Positions 11,151 through 26,600 of a DNA stretch of 64,000 nucleotides are shown in pieces. The first letter of the stretch is position 1; every line of letters begins with the position of its first letter. The notes under the pieces were generated by a model. It made no database searches and was not told the origin of the DNA. It worked only from the letters and a program-made list of their open reading frames with translations. The translations under genes were made by a program, and so were the position numbers. This DNA is from Symsagittifera roscoffensis (lineage: Eukaryota > Xenacoelomorpha > Acoela > Convolutidae): positions 39,271,649 to 39,335,648 of the forward strand of contig NC_087068.1 of NCBI RefSeq assembly GCF_963678635.1. Reading direction: 5' to 3'.

Positions 11151-11870
11151 TTGTTCCGACCATTTAAAAAGAGGCGGATCTTTGTATTCGGGTTTGTTTA
11201 AGTTTTTTCTTTTTGTTTTCCACGCAAATTCATCTACCACAAACAATTATCAGACTGGGTTGAGTGATATATAATGATTGAAACACTTTCAGTCATGATT
11301 CGAACTACATTAAAAAAATTTACAGCTTTCACTAGAATTGGTGTGATGTTTTTGATTTTTCATCTATTTTTGATAGAGGAAAGCGAGCGAGCAGGCTTAT
11401 TTTGTTTTTCAACCAAAAGCATTAACCACAATCAATCATCGTAATGAGTGGAGTGATATATCTTATAAAATTTTTCAGCCCAGAATCGAGCGACTTAAAA
11501 AGTCCCAGTGTCGAGAAAAACCGGTTTATTATTTTAGTCGAATTTCGAGCAAAAAAGCAAACGAACAGGCCTATTATAGAAGAATAGGTCATGAAACTTT
11601 CTTTTTGTTCCTGTAAAGTTGCAAAAAAATTATATTCCACATTAAAGTGTTTTCTGTCAGAAATTTGAAATTTTTCTCGGCGCGATCGTGTTAGAGATTT
11701 TTTGATTATTCGTTCTTTCTTATCGTTTTTTTAAACTAAAACAGTTGTCCTATTTTACTGTGACTGTCGAATATTCCCTGTTTCTAGTTTTTCGTCTGAT
11801 CCTTCTATCACACGATGTTCAAAAAACAACACTAATATGAAAAAAAAACATGGAAATCGGAATGTATACT
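11151..11870. mobile_element. Family C short element, copy 1
   Basis: The head TTGTTCCGACCATTTAAAAA is followed by ATTCGGGTTTGTTTAAG and a ttttttc/tttttg pyrimidine run. This order is shared with 31852-32500. Downstream it shares a TTTTACTGTGACTGTCGAA block and a TCTATCACACGATG block with the same copy. The tail is degenerate near 11865. There is no coding capacity. Confidence 0.55.
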
Positions 11871-11888
11871 TTTTCAGGATACCAATTT

Positions 11889-11908
11889 GTTTAACAGAAT
11901 CACTGAAT
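11889..11908. repeat. Recurrent GTTTAACAGAATCA motif
   Basis: The same ~20-bp motif occurs at 395-416 and 59288-59309. Each copy lies downstream of an ATCGGAA sequence related to the family C tail. It probably marks a longer dispersed repeat whose other parts have decayed. Confidence 0.45.
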
Positions 11909-13852
<1,944 letters not shown>

Positions 13853-14366
13853 GACTTGCGAGGGCAAGTGTATTGCGATCGGGTACTAGACATTTTCTCA
13901 TTAATGACTTTGTTCACAGGACTCATCAACTGGAGGCCTCTGTTTGAATTTTCGTATAACAAACGTGCTTTCTTCTAAAAAAAAATTTTCCTTTTTAAGT
14001 TTTATATTCAGCTTAGAATATTGAGATTTTTTTAAAAAATCTGCTTATTAGCCTCATATTGCGGCTTTTTTGGGCAAAAGTATCAATTTTTATGTTTATA
14101 GATATTTTTGAACTTCGAGTTTCAAATTTTTTATGCTCAAACTTGGGGACATTAATGTTTTCCGGCGCAACCTTCGTTTGCTCAAGCATTGCCTGCTTCG
14201 TTACCGCAGTGTAAGTTTTGATCTTATGCTAATTCAAGTTCTAATCGACATGTTTTTGTGAAATAATTTTTGTTTCATTTTTTTCGACTTTAACTTTGGC
14301 TCATTCTGTACGCCAGCTGTTTCTGATGTATCGCAGGTGGTGCGAAGCTTTGCTTCACCTCTGTGT
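13853..14366. mobile_element. Family A element, copy 1
   Basis: The head is ACTTGCGAGGGCAAGTGT, a short hairpin, followed by ATTGCGATCGGGTACTAGAC. The tail is GTATCGCAGGTGGTGCGAAG followed by CTTTGCTTCACCTCTGTGT. The tail segment TATCGCAGGTG is close to the reverse complement of the consensus head CACTTGCGATA. The copy is about 514 bp and non-coding. It lies some 300 bp upstream of MDN1. Confidence 0.65.
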
Positions 14367-14664
14367 GGAAAGTCCAGATTTGAAAAATCACGGTTTTTTA
14401 CGCTTGAATGCCGCTCTAATTGGGTACAGTGAACCCCACAGCGTTAGGTAGACTTTAGGGTTGATCGAACCAAAATTGATGTCAAAACGAAGTACCAAAT
14501 GGGGTGGTAAAGGTGCTGAATTCCTGGGGGGATGTCCCTCTCATAAATGCAAAGATATGTGAGGAAACTAGAAATAGTGTGTTTGAAAGAAACAACTGAA
14601 ATTTTAATGGCCCTCGAGATTACACGCACTGAACATATTTTCAATCATTTTTGATTTCAGAATT

Positions 14665-17600
14665 ATGGCAACGATTGTTTTGGATCTTTTGAAATCTGTC
14701 GACAACCTTGAGTTGATTGTCGCCGCAGTCAACAAAAACAGAAAGTGCCTCCTGTCTTTATTATGTCATTGCAAAGATTACGTAATGCAATCGCCTAATG
14801 GACTTGAGTTTGCCCCAAATCTTTTGTTCTTATGCACCATAGTAACTCGAGTGTGTGGTCCTACATGTAAACAGTACCAAGTATTTCTGGTGGAACTTCT
14901 TCAGAACTTGAAAGATTTTGGACTGGAAACATTCTGCAAAGTATGTTGCTCTGAACATGGATCAACGTCTATGTTAAACCTTATCATCGATAATTATCAC
15001 GCTTACTCTTCAATTTTTTCGTTGCATCTGCTTTTGAATTGCAGTTCAAGGGTTGAACAGCTATCGTTCAGTCATTTTTGCATCGAAATGGCAAAAGTTT
15101 TGTGCATGGGTTGCTCTGAAAGTGAGAAAAATTCTTGGGTGATGCGAGTTTTTGGCGAAGAATTATGCGTAGAATATGAAGTTGCCTGGATAAATCAGCT
15201 TGAAATTTTTGATAATTCTCTTAAAATGAAACAATACGAAGAAAAAGATATTATTCCGTTTGACCTATCATCTCTAACCGCCGAAAATTTACATATACAT
15301 GATGATGTACAAGTAGTTTTTGAATCAGAATTTTTTAAACCAGTGCGAAGTAATGACTTGAACCAATCGGAATATGTCGTATGTGATTCTAAACGAGACA
15401 TTTTGAATGAAGTTGCGAGCACGCTCAGCCGTCATGTGCCGCTGATGCTCTGTGGATCATCTTGTAGTGGAAAGTCGAAAATGGTGGAATTCTTCGCTCA
15501 TACGATAGGTATGTATTTTTTGTAAACTTTTTCGAACAATATGTGGATGGTAATTACACTTGCGATAGCAAGTGTATTTCAACTGGGCTCTAGACTTTTC
15601 TCCGTAAATAACTCACAGAATGTTTAAAGTTAGGAATGGTAACATTAGGTTTAGTTTATACTAAGTTCAAATTTCTTAACATCTCCTTAAATTTTTGAAT
15701 GCTCAAATTAAACGCCACTTGGTAAATTTTTGAATGCTCAAATTAAACGCCACTTGGAACTTCAATATATTTGAACATGAAAAAACTTGATTTGCATATT
15801 TTTCGTTTTTCTAGTTGTTTCTTCAACGATAATAAAGTTTGAAGTCTTAACGTTTGAAGATAATAACCTTCGAAGCTCAGCTTCGCCTGTGTTTAATTTT
15901 TTTTAATTTCCCGATTCGATCGCTTCGCCTCTGTGTAAATACAGGTCCCGTCTATTGTATGCGCTCTATTTTTTTTTGTTAAATTATATCAAGTGTTTCC
16001 TTACAGTCTCTTTTCTATTTCATTAGATGAATACCATCGAAACGGCAGATGTTTGAATTACTTGAGCTTAAGGTTGAAAAAGATATTAATATAATGCAAA
16101 TTCACGTTTTTCCAAGCTAATTCGCACAAATTTGTGCTAAATTTTGTGCCCAATTTTAAAGATATATTTAGTTTCGTTTAAGGTATCTCAAACGACAATA
16201 TTGTACGCTTGCAAATTACATCCCAGTTCGAAGACCGTGTGCTTACTGGATTCTTCACTTGTGGAGTTGAACTGGGGGAACTAGTTTGGCGTCCTGGATT
16301 GCTACAGCAGTGCTACTCGGCAGGCAAGTGGCTCATTCTAGAAGACATACACAAAGCTAGTCCGGACGTCATCACAGTGATTGAACACTTCTTGGCCAAT
16401 GAAGAGAAAATGAGCTCAAAAACTGGAAAAGAAAAAGAATCGGTAGCCGAGTTCCAAATAATCGCAACATGTGAACCAGATTATTCGGGGAAACTTCATC
16501 CTTTTTTGAAGCAAATGTGCTCTGGATCCAAAGGGTTCAAGTGTTGTGTTCTACCGGCAATCGAAGATAACGATCTGAAAGGAATAGTTGAACAAAGGTT
16601 TTCGAATCTTGTGGACTTGTCAACCAAGTTGTTAGTGCTGAAAAACTTGTTGACTGCCAATCAAAAAACAGTTTTCTCGTTGCACGCTTTCATGAAATTT
16701 TGCGACGATGTTAACAACTTGCCGAAACTAGATGCGGAAGTGATTTGTCATTCGGCTGTTGATTATTTTACAGCCATGATTCCTACCTCCCAAGACCGAC
16801 TTTCTGCAGCCGAGGAAATAGTCGCGGTATTTAATTTTCCGAAGGAAAACGCAGATTTCTTGATCAACCAATACAAACCAGCACTGAAAATTGAGAAACA
16901 CACATTCAAAATCGGTAGAAGTCAAGATGTCACCCTAAAAGCTGATTCGCAAAGAACTAAAACGAACTACGCTCTGACAAAACCGGCTCTTTTGATTGGA
17001 GAAAACGTACTATTAGCGGTTCAAAGTGATCTACCAGTATTATTGTGCGGTGAAACAGGTACGGGTAAGACGACATTAGTTCAGTTTTTAGCCAATCAGG
17101 TTGGAGCTGAAATGACAGTACTCAATATGAGTCATCAGAGCAATTCGGCTGATCTGATTGGAGGGTTGAAGCCTGTTAGTTTGAGTCGACACTTCGCACC
17201 AATCAAAGCGAAGTTTGACAATTTGTTTGCAAAAACGTTTAAAAAAGATGTGAACGAAAAGTTTCTCGGCCACGTGACAAATGCTTTTGTGAAGGAGAAC
17301 TACAGAATGTGCCTGAAGTTGATTTTACATGTCTCGAAAATGGTGCCAATTAAGAGTAAAATGTTGAAAGCTTGGAAAGAGTTTTCAGCAGAACTAGAAA
17401 GCTTAACATCGTATATGCAAAGGCAAGAGAAATCAAAGGAATCTCTACTGTTTTCATTTGTCGAGGGATGTTTGCTGCAAGCCATGAAAAATGGTCACTG
17501 GTTGCTTTTGGACGAAATAAATTTAGCTAGTCCGGAAACGCTGGATTGTCTTCTGGAAGTGCTGGAAAACCGAAGATTGACAGTTGACGAAATGGCCGGT

Positions 17601-20600
17601 AAAGAATCAGTGTATGCCCACAAGGATTTTAAACTCTTTGCCTGTATGAACCCAGCAACTGACGTGGGCAAAACAGCTTTACCGTCTTGTGTGAGAAATC
17701 ATTTCATGGAGTTCTACTTTCCTCTAACTTGTGATGAAATTGATCTTGCTTTACTTGCAAGCGAGTATCTGAAAAGTTCAGTTAAGATCGAGGAAACTCA
17801 AATTGACAATCTCGTTAAGCTCTACATTGATCTTATAAATTTATCTAAGAACAAAGTGTTGTACGATTCAGAAGAAAAGTGTGCTAATTTCAGTCTGAGG
17901 CAATTTTCACGAGCGCTTCGCTTTATCAGTCAAGCAAAAAATTGCTCGGTGACAAAAGCATGCGCTGAAGCGTTTAAATACGGATTCATAAACCAACTAA
18001 ACGAATCGTCTCGAGTGAAAGTGAAAGAGAGAATCGATAAATATTTTCCGCATGCAGATAAAGAAAATTGGCTGCGAACTTCGCCCACTGCGATTGCTAT
18101 AGAAGGCTTTTGGGTCGAACCAATCAATTCTCTGGAATCTCTTGTAAACGAAAAATACGTCTTGACATCAACTGTCAAAAATCATTTGGGCCAACTGGCT
18201 TGTATAGTAATGTCAGGACGTGATCCAGTTTTACTGCAGGGTGAAACTTCAGTTGGAAAAACCAGTTTGATTCATTACTTAGCTGATCTTCTGGGCCAAA
18301 AAGTCTGGAGAATAAACAATCACGAACACACTGATATACAGGAATATCTTGGCGCGTATTGCTCTTCGAAGACAGGTGAACTAATTTTTGAAGACGGAGT
18401 TCTTGTCAAGGCAATGAAAAATGGAAACTGGGTTATTTTGGACGAGTTGAATTTGGCCCCGACTGAAGTGCTAGAAGCATTAAACCGACTTCTAGATGAT
18501 AACCGAGAGTTGTATGTTCCGGAGACGAATAAACTGATAAAAGCGCACCCGGAGTTTATGTTGTTTGGAACCCAAAATCCAGCTGGAAGTTACTCCGGCA
18601 GAAAAATTCTATCTCGAGCATTTAGAAATAGATTCATAGAATTGAATTTTGATCAAATTCCCGAAGATGAGCTGAAAACTATCATTAGTAAAAGGTGCGA
18701 TCTTCCATCTTCTTATTCGACTAAAATAATTAATTTGATGAAATCGCTACGTTCGCAAAGAAGTTTGTCGAATATGTTCGCAGGAAAATCTAGTTTCATC
18801 ACGTTGCGAGATTTGTTCAGATGGGCTAATAGATATAGCAATGCTAGTTTGTCATGTGAACAAGTTTTGTTTGACTGGAACTTGTTTTTAGCCCAGCAAG
18901 GTTTCATGTTGCTAGCAGGAAGAGCGCGAAACGATATCGACAATAATTGTATCAGATCTTCAATTGAGAAGACGTTCAAAGTTAATCTAAAACCAGAGGA
19001 GATTTTCAAGTTTCCCAGCCATAAATCAAAAGGAGTCTGCACTCCAAGATATTTGCGCAGTTTGATTGAAATGATTGACGAACATTCCGATTCGTTTGAA
19101 ATAGCGTGGACAGCCAAAATGGTCAGGATGGCAATTTTAGTTAGTAACGCGCTGGAAAACAAAGAACCGGTGTTGCTTGTCGGTGACACGGGATGTGGAA
19201 AAACTACAATTTGTCAACTGTTAGCACAATCGATCGACCAAAATTTATTCACTGTTAATTGCAATATGAATAGTGATGCGAGTGATTTTATCGGTAGCTT
19301 GAGACCAGTGAGGAATCACGAATCATCAGACATTGACACGGATGAAAGTTTGGAATCGATGGCTGCTAGTTTGTTCAAATGGCAGGACGGCCCGGTTACC
19401 CAAGCTGCTAAAACAGGTGGAATCCTCCTACTAGACGAGATTTCCTTAGCCGATGACAGCGTGCTTGAAAGACTTAACAGTTTGTTTGAAGAAAAACGAA
19501 CACTGTTGATAGCGGAAAACACGCAAGACAATAAAATTGATGTTATTGATGTTCACGATGAATTCAGAGTAGTTGCAACAATGAATCCGAGTGGAGATTA
19601 CGGGAAAAAAGAGCTGTCAATTGCTCTAAGAAACCGATTCACTGAAATTTGGTGTCCTTCTGACATAGCCCGTGAAGATGTTTTGGCAGTAGTAAATCAA
19701 CTTGCATCCGATTTTGTGCCTGAAGATGTCTGCAATTTATGCTGTGACTTCGTAATGATGTTCCTGGAAGAGCTGAAAATATCGCTGCGAGACGTGAAAT
19801 CCTGGATGCAATTCATAAAGTCGTCGACAGGAAAAATTGGAATTCAACAATCTTTTGTTGAAGGTGCCTGGTTGATTTTTCTGGATGGTTTGGCACCAAA
19901 AGACGCAATTGTGAAGAAAAAATGTATCGGTTATTTAAATGAACAGACAAATTACCGAAGTTTCAGCTCTGACAACAAAGTGTTGGTTCCAAAAATTGAA
20001 GATAACTTCCTAAAAATAGCCGGTTTCGAAATAGAGAAATCTGAAAATGCAATGGATGTAACAAATAAATCAAGCTTTGATTTTCTAGTTCCGACAACTA
20101 ACGTAAATTTGGTTAAAACAATGCGCGCTCTGAGTATCAAGAAACCGATTTTGATCGAAGGTGTTCCGGGAATAGGAAAAACTGCACTTGTTGAGAACAT
20201 AGCTAAGCTTACAGGAATTGACCTTGTACGAATTAATCTTAGCGAGCAAACTGATATTTCTGATTTATTGGGAAATGATTTGCCGAATTTGTGTATTGAT
20301 GATTCGCAAAATGAAAATGAAACTCGGAATCCAGTTTTCTCATGGCACGATGGACCATTGCTTTCGGCAATTAAATCGGGAAAATGGGTGCTCCTAGACG
20401 AAATCAATTTAGCATCACAGTCAGTTTTAGAAGGACTTAATGCGCTTTTCGATCACAGAGGCGAAGTTTACATATCAGAGTTAGATCGAATCTTCAAACT
20501 GGAGTCATCTACGACAAGGTTTTTTGCTACCCAGAATCCTTCTGAAAGTACAAATGGACGGAAAAATTTACCAAGATCTTTTGTGAACAGATTCTCGAAA

Positions 20601-23600
20601 ATTTTCATGGATCCCCTGACCGAAAAAGACTATCGATATATATTCGAGTCAATCCTGAAGAATGCATCTGATGATTTGAAATCAACGATGCTTGAACTGG
20701 TTTCGAAAAGCAAAGATGTCAATTTGCGAGATGTTCTAAAATTCTCAAAAATAACCGAAATGAACAAACGGAAACTGAACAGTGAATTACTTTCTTACTG
20801 CAAAGACGAAGCTTTTCTTAATTTCATTGTAGGATCGAAGCTTCAAAGTACTCAAAACGAAATTGCGAAAATGAAAATAAACGAAGTTGATGTTATCCCC
20901 AAAGCGAGGAATTCTTCTAAAAACTTCAGAATAGGCAAGTTTCAACTCACTAAAAACTCGACCTCAACTTTGAAAAGCTTCAGCTCTTTATCAAAGATGG
21001 AAAACTTGTTTTGTTTGGAATCGATAATGGGTTGTGTGGAAAATGCATTCCCAGCATTAATAACCGGACAAGACAGCAATGGACAAGTTGAATTAATTAA
21101 ACAGTTAGCAGTAATAACAGGTCATGATGTGCACGTGATCAACTTAAATTCAAGCACAGATGTCCTTGATCTTTTTGGAAAATATTCGAACTTTGATCCA
21201 AATGCTTTGATATCGGAATGTTGTAAACGAATTGGAAATGTGATGAAAAAGCATTTCAGAAGTCAACAAACTCCGAGAAAAGTAGCAGATAAACTGCTTA
21301 TGGGACTGATTTGTTTAGAAACGTGTTCAAATATTGAACTTTTTGAGAAGTTCACTCAGATTCTGGAAAATATTCAAAAGTTCTCAGAGCTAATTTTCGA
21401 ATCAGAAATTGAAAGTATTCAGCGAGTAGTAAAAGCGTGTTCAATAGAAAGAAAATTGAACAATTTCGTTTGGGAGAACAGTGTTCTATTAGACAGCGTC
21501 CAAAACGGACATTGGTTGATTCTACAGAACGTTGACCTTTGCTCATGTGCTGTTTTGGATCGTCTGAACAGTCTGTTAGAACCAGGGGGAAAGTTGACAT
21601 TGGGTGAACTCTCGAGTAATGAAAGCGGAGAAATCCAAAGTTTTTCTCCGCATGAGGAGTTCAGGATTTTTCTGACGTCATCGAAACGGATCGAAATGGA
21701 AAACACTGACGCTGTGTCATCTGCAATGTATAATAGATGCGTTTTAATTAACATTCACTCACAAGAAAATCATAATGAAACAGTTTTGGATAAGACAAAA
21801 CCAGAATATCTTCTAGGTTTCGATATTTACTGCTCAAAGTTGCATTCTTGGATCCAGGATGCTCGTTGCTTGAAGAAAGTCTTAAAAAGTAGCTCAGATG
21901 ATGTTATGAATAGTCTAAATTTGCTAATTGAGCACTTTCCGACTTTCGAAAACCAAGCAGAAAAAATGAAGTCGTGGAAATACCTGGAATGGCCAGATGT
22001 TGAATCGCTATCTCAAGACATTGAAGCACTGTTGATTAATAGAACCCCTGATTTGTGTTGGATATTTTTACCCATCCTGGACAAATCTTCCAACTATTTT
22101 TTTTCTTCGATCATCAAATCCGTGTCTGACACATTTAAAATTATTTCAATTTTAATCAAGAGAGTTTGTGAAGCATCAAGTTCCGATGGTCAATCTTTGG
22201 AGGTATTCGTCTCAAAATTAACAAAGAGAGATGACATATCTGTTGAAGCCAATAATGCTATTAACTGGGAAATGATCCAAAAAGAGTTTCTTCTCAGTCA
22301 GAAACTTCTTAAATGGGCAGTTTTTCTCCTCAACAAGACGTCTCAAGGAGTCTCGAATCATGGAAGCTACGTGGTTTCTAAGCTGTCAAAACTCATGAAA
22401 AATTTCGATGACAATGAAGAAAAATGTGAAACATCGAAAACTTCGTGGGGAAAAGTTAGCAAAATCTTGCAAGTTTCTGCCACCCGCAGTGAAGTTACAA
22501 ATTTGAAAGCATTGTTCTCGGATAAGAAATGTATCGAAGAGCCAATGGAAATTGATGACATGATCCCAAGCGATATTCGGGAAAATCAAGAAACATTTGA
22601 TGCAGCGTATTGGATGAAGCTGGTGTCCCTTCTTTCGTGCAAAGAGATTCTCAAGAATAATCTTCGAGAACAGAAAAATTTGTCTCAAGCGTTCAAACTG
22701 TACAATTTATCAGATGTAGTTTTAGAGCTGGTTCTGAAAAATGAGGAGAAGATTACGAAAACTAGTAACTTTGACATACAGTTTACTTCAATGCTATGTT
22801 GGGCTAAATTATGGCACTCTGAAATTGAGATGCGAAAGCAGATTCAAGACTCAATTGAAACTTTGAAGCGAAGGGAGATGTTTCCAGAACCGACGCTTGA
22901 GAATCATAGGTCGATTTTGGACGATGTCAATCAATTTTTCTGCATGTTGTGGCAAAGTTCGAACTTTTTGATTCGCACCTGTTCATCGTCAGATCAACGC
23001 GTAAATGATATTGTTCAGGATATTTCAAAGAAATTGAGTTTTCAATTTGGTGGAAATGCAGTCACAGTAGAAAGCTTACCGGCAATTGGACGCCGAGTGT
23101 TTGAAAGAAGTCTAGAAATTATGGGTAGTTTTGACCCCGCCGAAGAAGCTATGATCAAAATTGATTGCAACAATGCGTACGTAGAATCGATTTCGAGGTA
23201 CCAAAAACTAAAAATCATGCTCTATAATCAGCTCCTACAAATTGAAGACTCGTCAACGTACGTTTCTAGGCATCCAAAATTGATTCTTCTTGAAGAATTT
23301 CAACTAAAAGTTCAAAGCAGAACGAAAGATCTGCACTCGAGGTCATTTCCGAGGGAACCGGATACCGAAAGATATAGGTCATTAGTAAATATGTTAATGG
23401 ATTTCGACAAGTCAATTTTGCAGAGCTCGAATGAAGTCGGAACCCAAAGGGATGTTCCTGGGACCCTCAATGGTGAAGTGATTGCGCTTAGAAACTCGAT
23501 TTTCTCATTCATAAAACATCTTTTTGAGCTCTTCCCTGATTTCAAGGACGTTTTCTACCTGCCAGTGACTGGTTTATGTTTAATGCTGCTGTCAATTGAG

Positions 23601-26600
23601 CGTATGGAGTGGAACTCGAGCTTAACTGAATCAAGAAATGCTAAACTTTTCCCGGAATTGTCTATAAATAGTAACTGGATCGATATTTTCATGGCGGAAA
23701 CTGAAAACGCCGAAGACAGTTTTCAGAAATTGATTTTGATTATTCAATCCTTTCCATGTTATTGGCAATCTACAGGTTCTGTATCGTCGAGGCAGCTGAA
23801 AGTGTTTGTTTCTAAGATATTTTCGAAATTGTGGAGACTATGGCGCAATCATGAGCAGAAAGTTCTCGAAGAAGAAGAAACAAAAGCGAGTGGCTATGTG
23901 TACAAAGAGAAGAAAGAGCTGTTAGCCGAAAGTATTATTTGTGATGAGCCAGAAATCTTAGAAGCTGACTCACCCCTCAGCGAAATTTCGAAAAGACAAC
24001 CAATTGAAGAACAAGGAAGTTTCCATGAGAAAAATTACTACGAAGTTTGGAAAAGTCACAATGAATTGTTGCAATGCTTGACAGCTAATCAAAAATGTAC
24101 AAAACCGTCTGAAATATCGACAGATTTGATTGAAAAATTCTCAAACTTGACCAAATCGGAAGTTTACAGTTTGAGTCAAACTGAAAGTTGGCTTGAAAAC
24201 TTAATGTTGCAAGTGATCAGATTTCATGACAAGTTTTACAGAGGCGAACAAGTTCAAGACTCTAAACTTTACAATATTTACACGGATCAGAATATTTCTG
24301 AAACATCAAAATGTGCTCCTTTGTTGAAAGACTTGAAAAGCCGAGTTGAATTTTTGTTGCAAGAATGGCCCGAAGAACCCAATTTGTGCAGCTTAATCAA
24401 ATCGATTGACAGAATTTTGTATTCGGTGCCTGTTTCTCAGACGGTAGTTTATTTTGCGGCATCTTTAGAAGCCCTATTGGCCATAGCGAACTCGTGGCAA
24501 GTAGTCGCAGCAAGGCACGTTTCACTTCAAAATGAGCTGGAACCCTTGAAAAATCTAGACATGCATTGGCGTCAAATGGAGCTCAAATTTTGGAAACAGA
24601 GTATGATGTATCATAAACAAAAAGTGTACAGATCCGTGTCTAAGTTCTGGTTCAACTTGTTTGCTTTATTTGTACAAACCATGAACGGCAAAAATAACAT
24701 GGAAAAGTTCATTGAAGCGCTTTTCAAGTTTCTTCATACGTCTCCAATTGGCGAGTTTGAAGCACGTTTGGACATGCTGGCAAGTTGGAAAAATTATTGC
24801 AACTTTTTCGGGAAAACTGAAATTGCGTCAATCGTGAGCAATGTCGTCGACTATCATAAAGGGGCATTGGCAAGAATGGAAAAGTCAATCGAAGCTCAAG
24901 TGAATTTGCTGAAACATGATTTGGACTCGTTTTTGAAGATAAAAAGCTGGGGTTCGTTTAATTTATTTGCATTGAAGGAAAACGTAATACGGTGCAAGAT
25001 AAAAATTAAGAAAGTTTTGAGCAACTACGATGAAATTTTAAAGCAACCCGTAGCCGACCATCTGATTTTGAAAAACGAAAACGAAGAAACTTCAGTAGAA
25101 AATGCTTCTAAAAAGAAGGTGCATTCAGTCGTTTTTTCAGAAGTTCAACTCAAATCAACGCAATTCGAGTTAGTCTTTAAAGCTTCTAAGAAATTTCAAA
25201 AGAAACTGAAAATATTTCAAACAAAGAAAGTTTTCTTCAATGAAATGACCAATCGACTTAAAGAAGACGTCAATGAAATTGATGATCACCTTAAAGAATG
25301 CCACAAGGAGTGCCAAGAGTTAGAACAAACACTATCAAATGCCAAAAACGACGATGAAAAGAAAGCGATGATGTCAACTGCCAAGTTTCAAATGCAGAAA
25401 CGAAAAAACTTATTCAAGTCTTTGGCCGACTATTTGAGTGATCAAGGATTATCTTTCAAAAGGTCTCTTAATTCAAGTGAAGAGTTGTCAGATATAATGC
25501 GAAGCGTTCCTGCAAGCATTTCTTCCGAGGACCTAAAAAGTTTGTCATCTTGTAAAGATACTTCGATGTTCATAGCTCATCAATACGCAGCGTTTTCTCA
25601 TATGACTCTTTCGCAAAAATCAGAGATTGATCCACGAATGTTCCAAATTTGTTCCGGATTTGTAAAAGATTCATATAACCAATTATGCGAGCTTTGGAGT
25701 TCTGTTAACTCTAGTCTGAAAGTTTGCGAAGTCGTATCAAAATTCGGAGACCTTTTGAAACCTTTTTCATTGGGTGAACTTTCTGCAGTTCAACATTTTG
25801 TTCATCCTGCAAACAATTTAGTTAATGAAGTCGTTCAAGATGTATGCAACCTTCTCGACGAATCAACTAAAGTTTCACTAATACTCGACCAAATGTGCCG
25901 TGAAGACGTTACCAAATTCCTTGAAAAATGTGGAACCAGTTTTGACTCTGTGAACAAAACAAAACATACAATTGATGATATGATAAACAGTGCATGTTGG
26001 AATGAAATGATTACAATGACTAAATCTGAGTCGTTGATACGAAGTGATGCTATTCAAGCCACATTCAACCGGGCTGAAAGAGCTTTGTGTACCTTGAACA
26101 CTCAACTAAGCGATTGTCCTGAGAAATCCAACCCTTTCATCCTTTCATTAGTGCAAAAATCGAATACTTGCTTGCAGAATATTGAAAATTTTAACATTGA
26201 ACTTACGAATTCTCAGAAAGAGGTTTTATCAAATATCAGCGAAGAACTGTCTTCAAAAGTGAAGCGAATATGTGTCAAAGTGATTAACCTGTCTCAGAAG
26301 TTACATGAAATTGCACCCCTAGACTTAAATGAGCAATGCGAGAAACCCGCTTCATTTAGGGTTTTAAAATCCTTCTTAGATGAAATATCAAGTCAGCTGA
26401 AGTTGAGTTCTGTAGAAAAAGATTTCTACCAATTGAAAGGATTTTTGAACAAATCCATTTTTGATGACAAGAATCTTGTATTGAGATTGAAAGAAGAAAA
26501 AGATCAACTTGCGTTACTTTCTAATTCCGTTTTATATCTCGACGCAACGCTTAAAATAACACTAGAAAGTGTGGGAGATACTTTCAAATCGCTGGTGATT

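Noticed and set aside
14328-14371. Helitron 3' end (hairpin near terminus)
   Set aside because: The hairpin is suggestive, but the terminal CTRR and 5' TC signature are not evident, and the inverted head/tail motif does not fit Helitrons.
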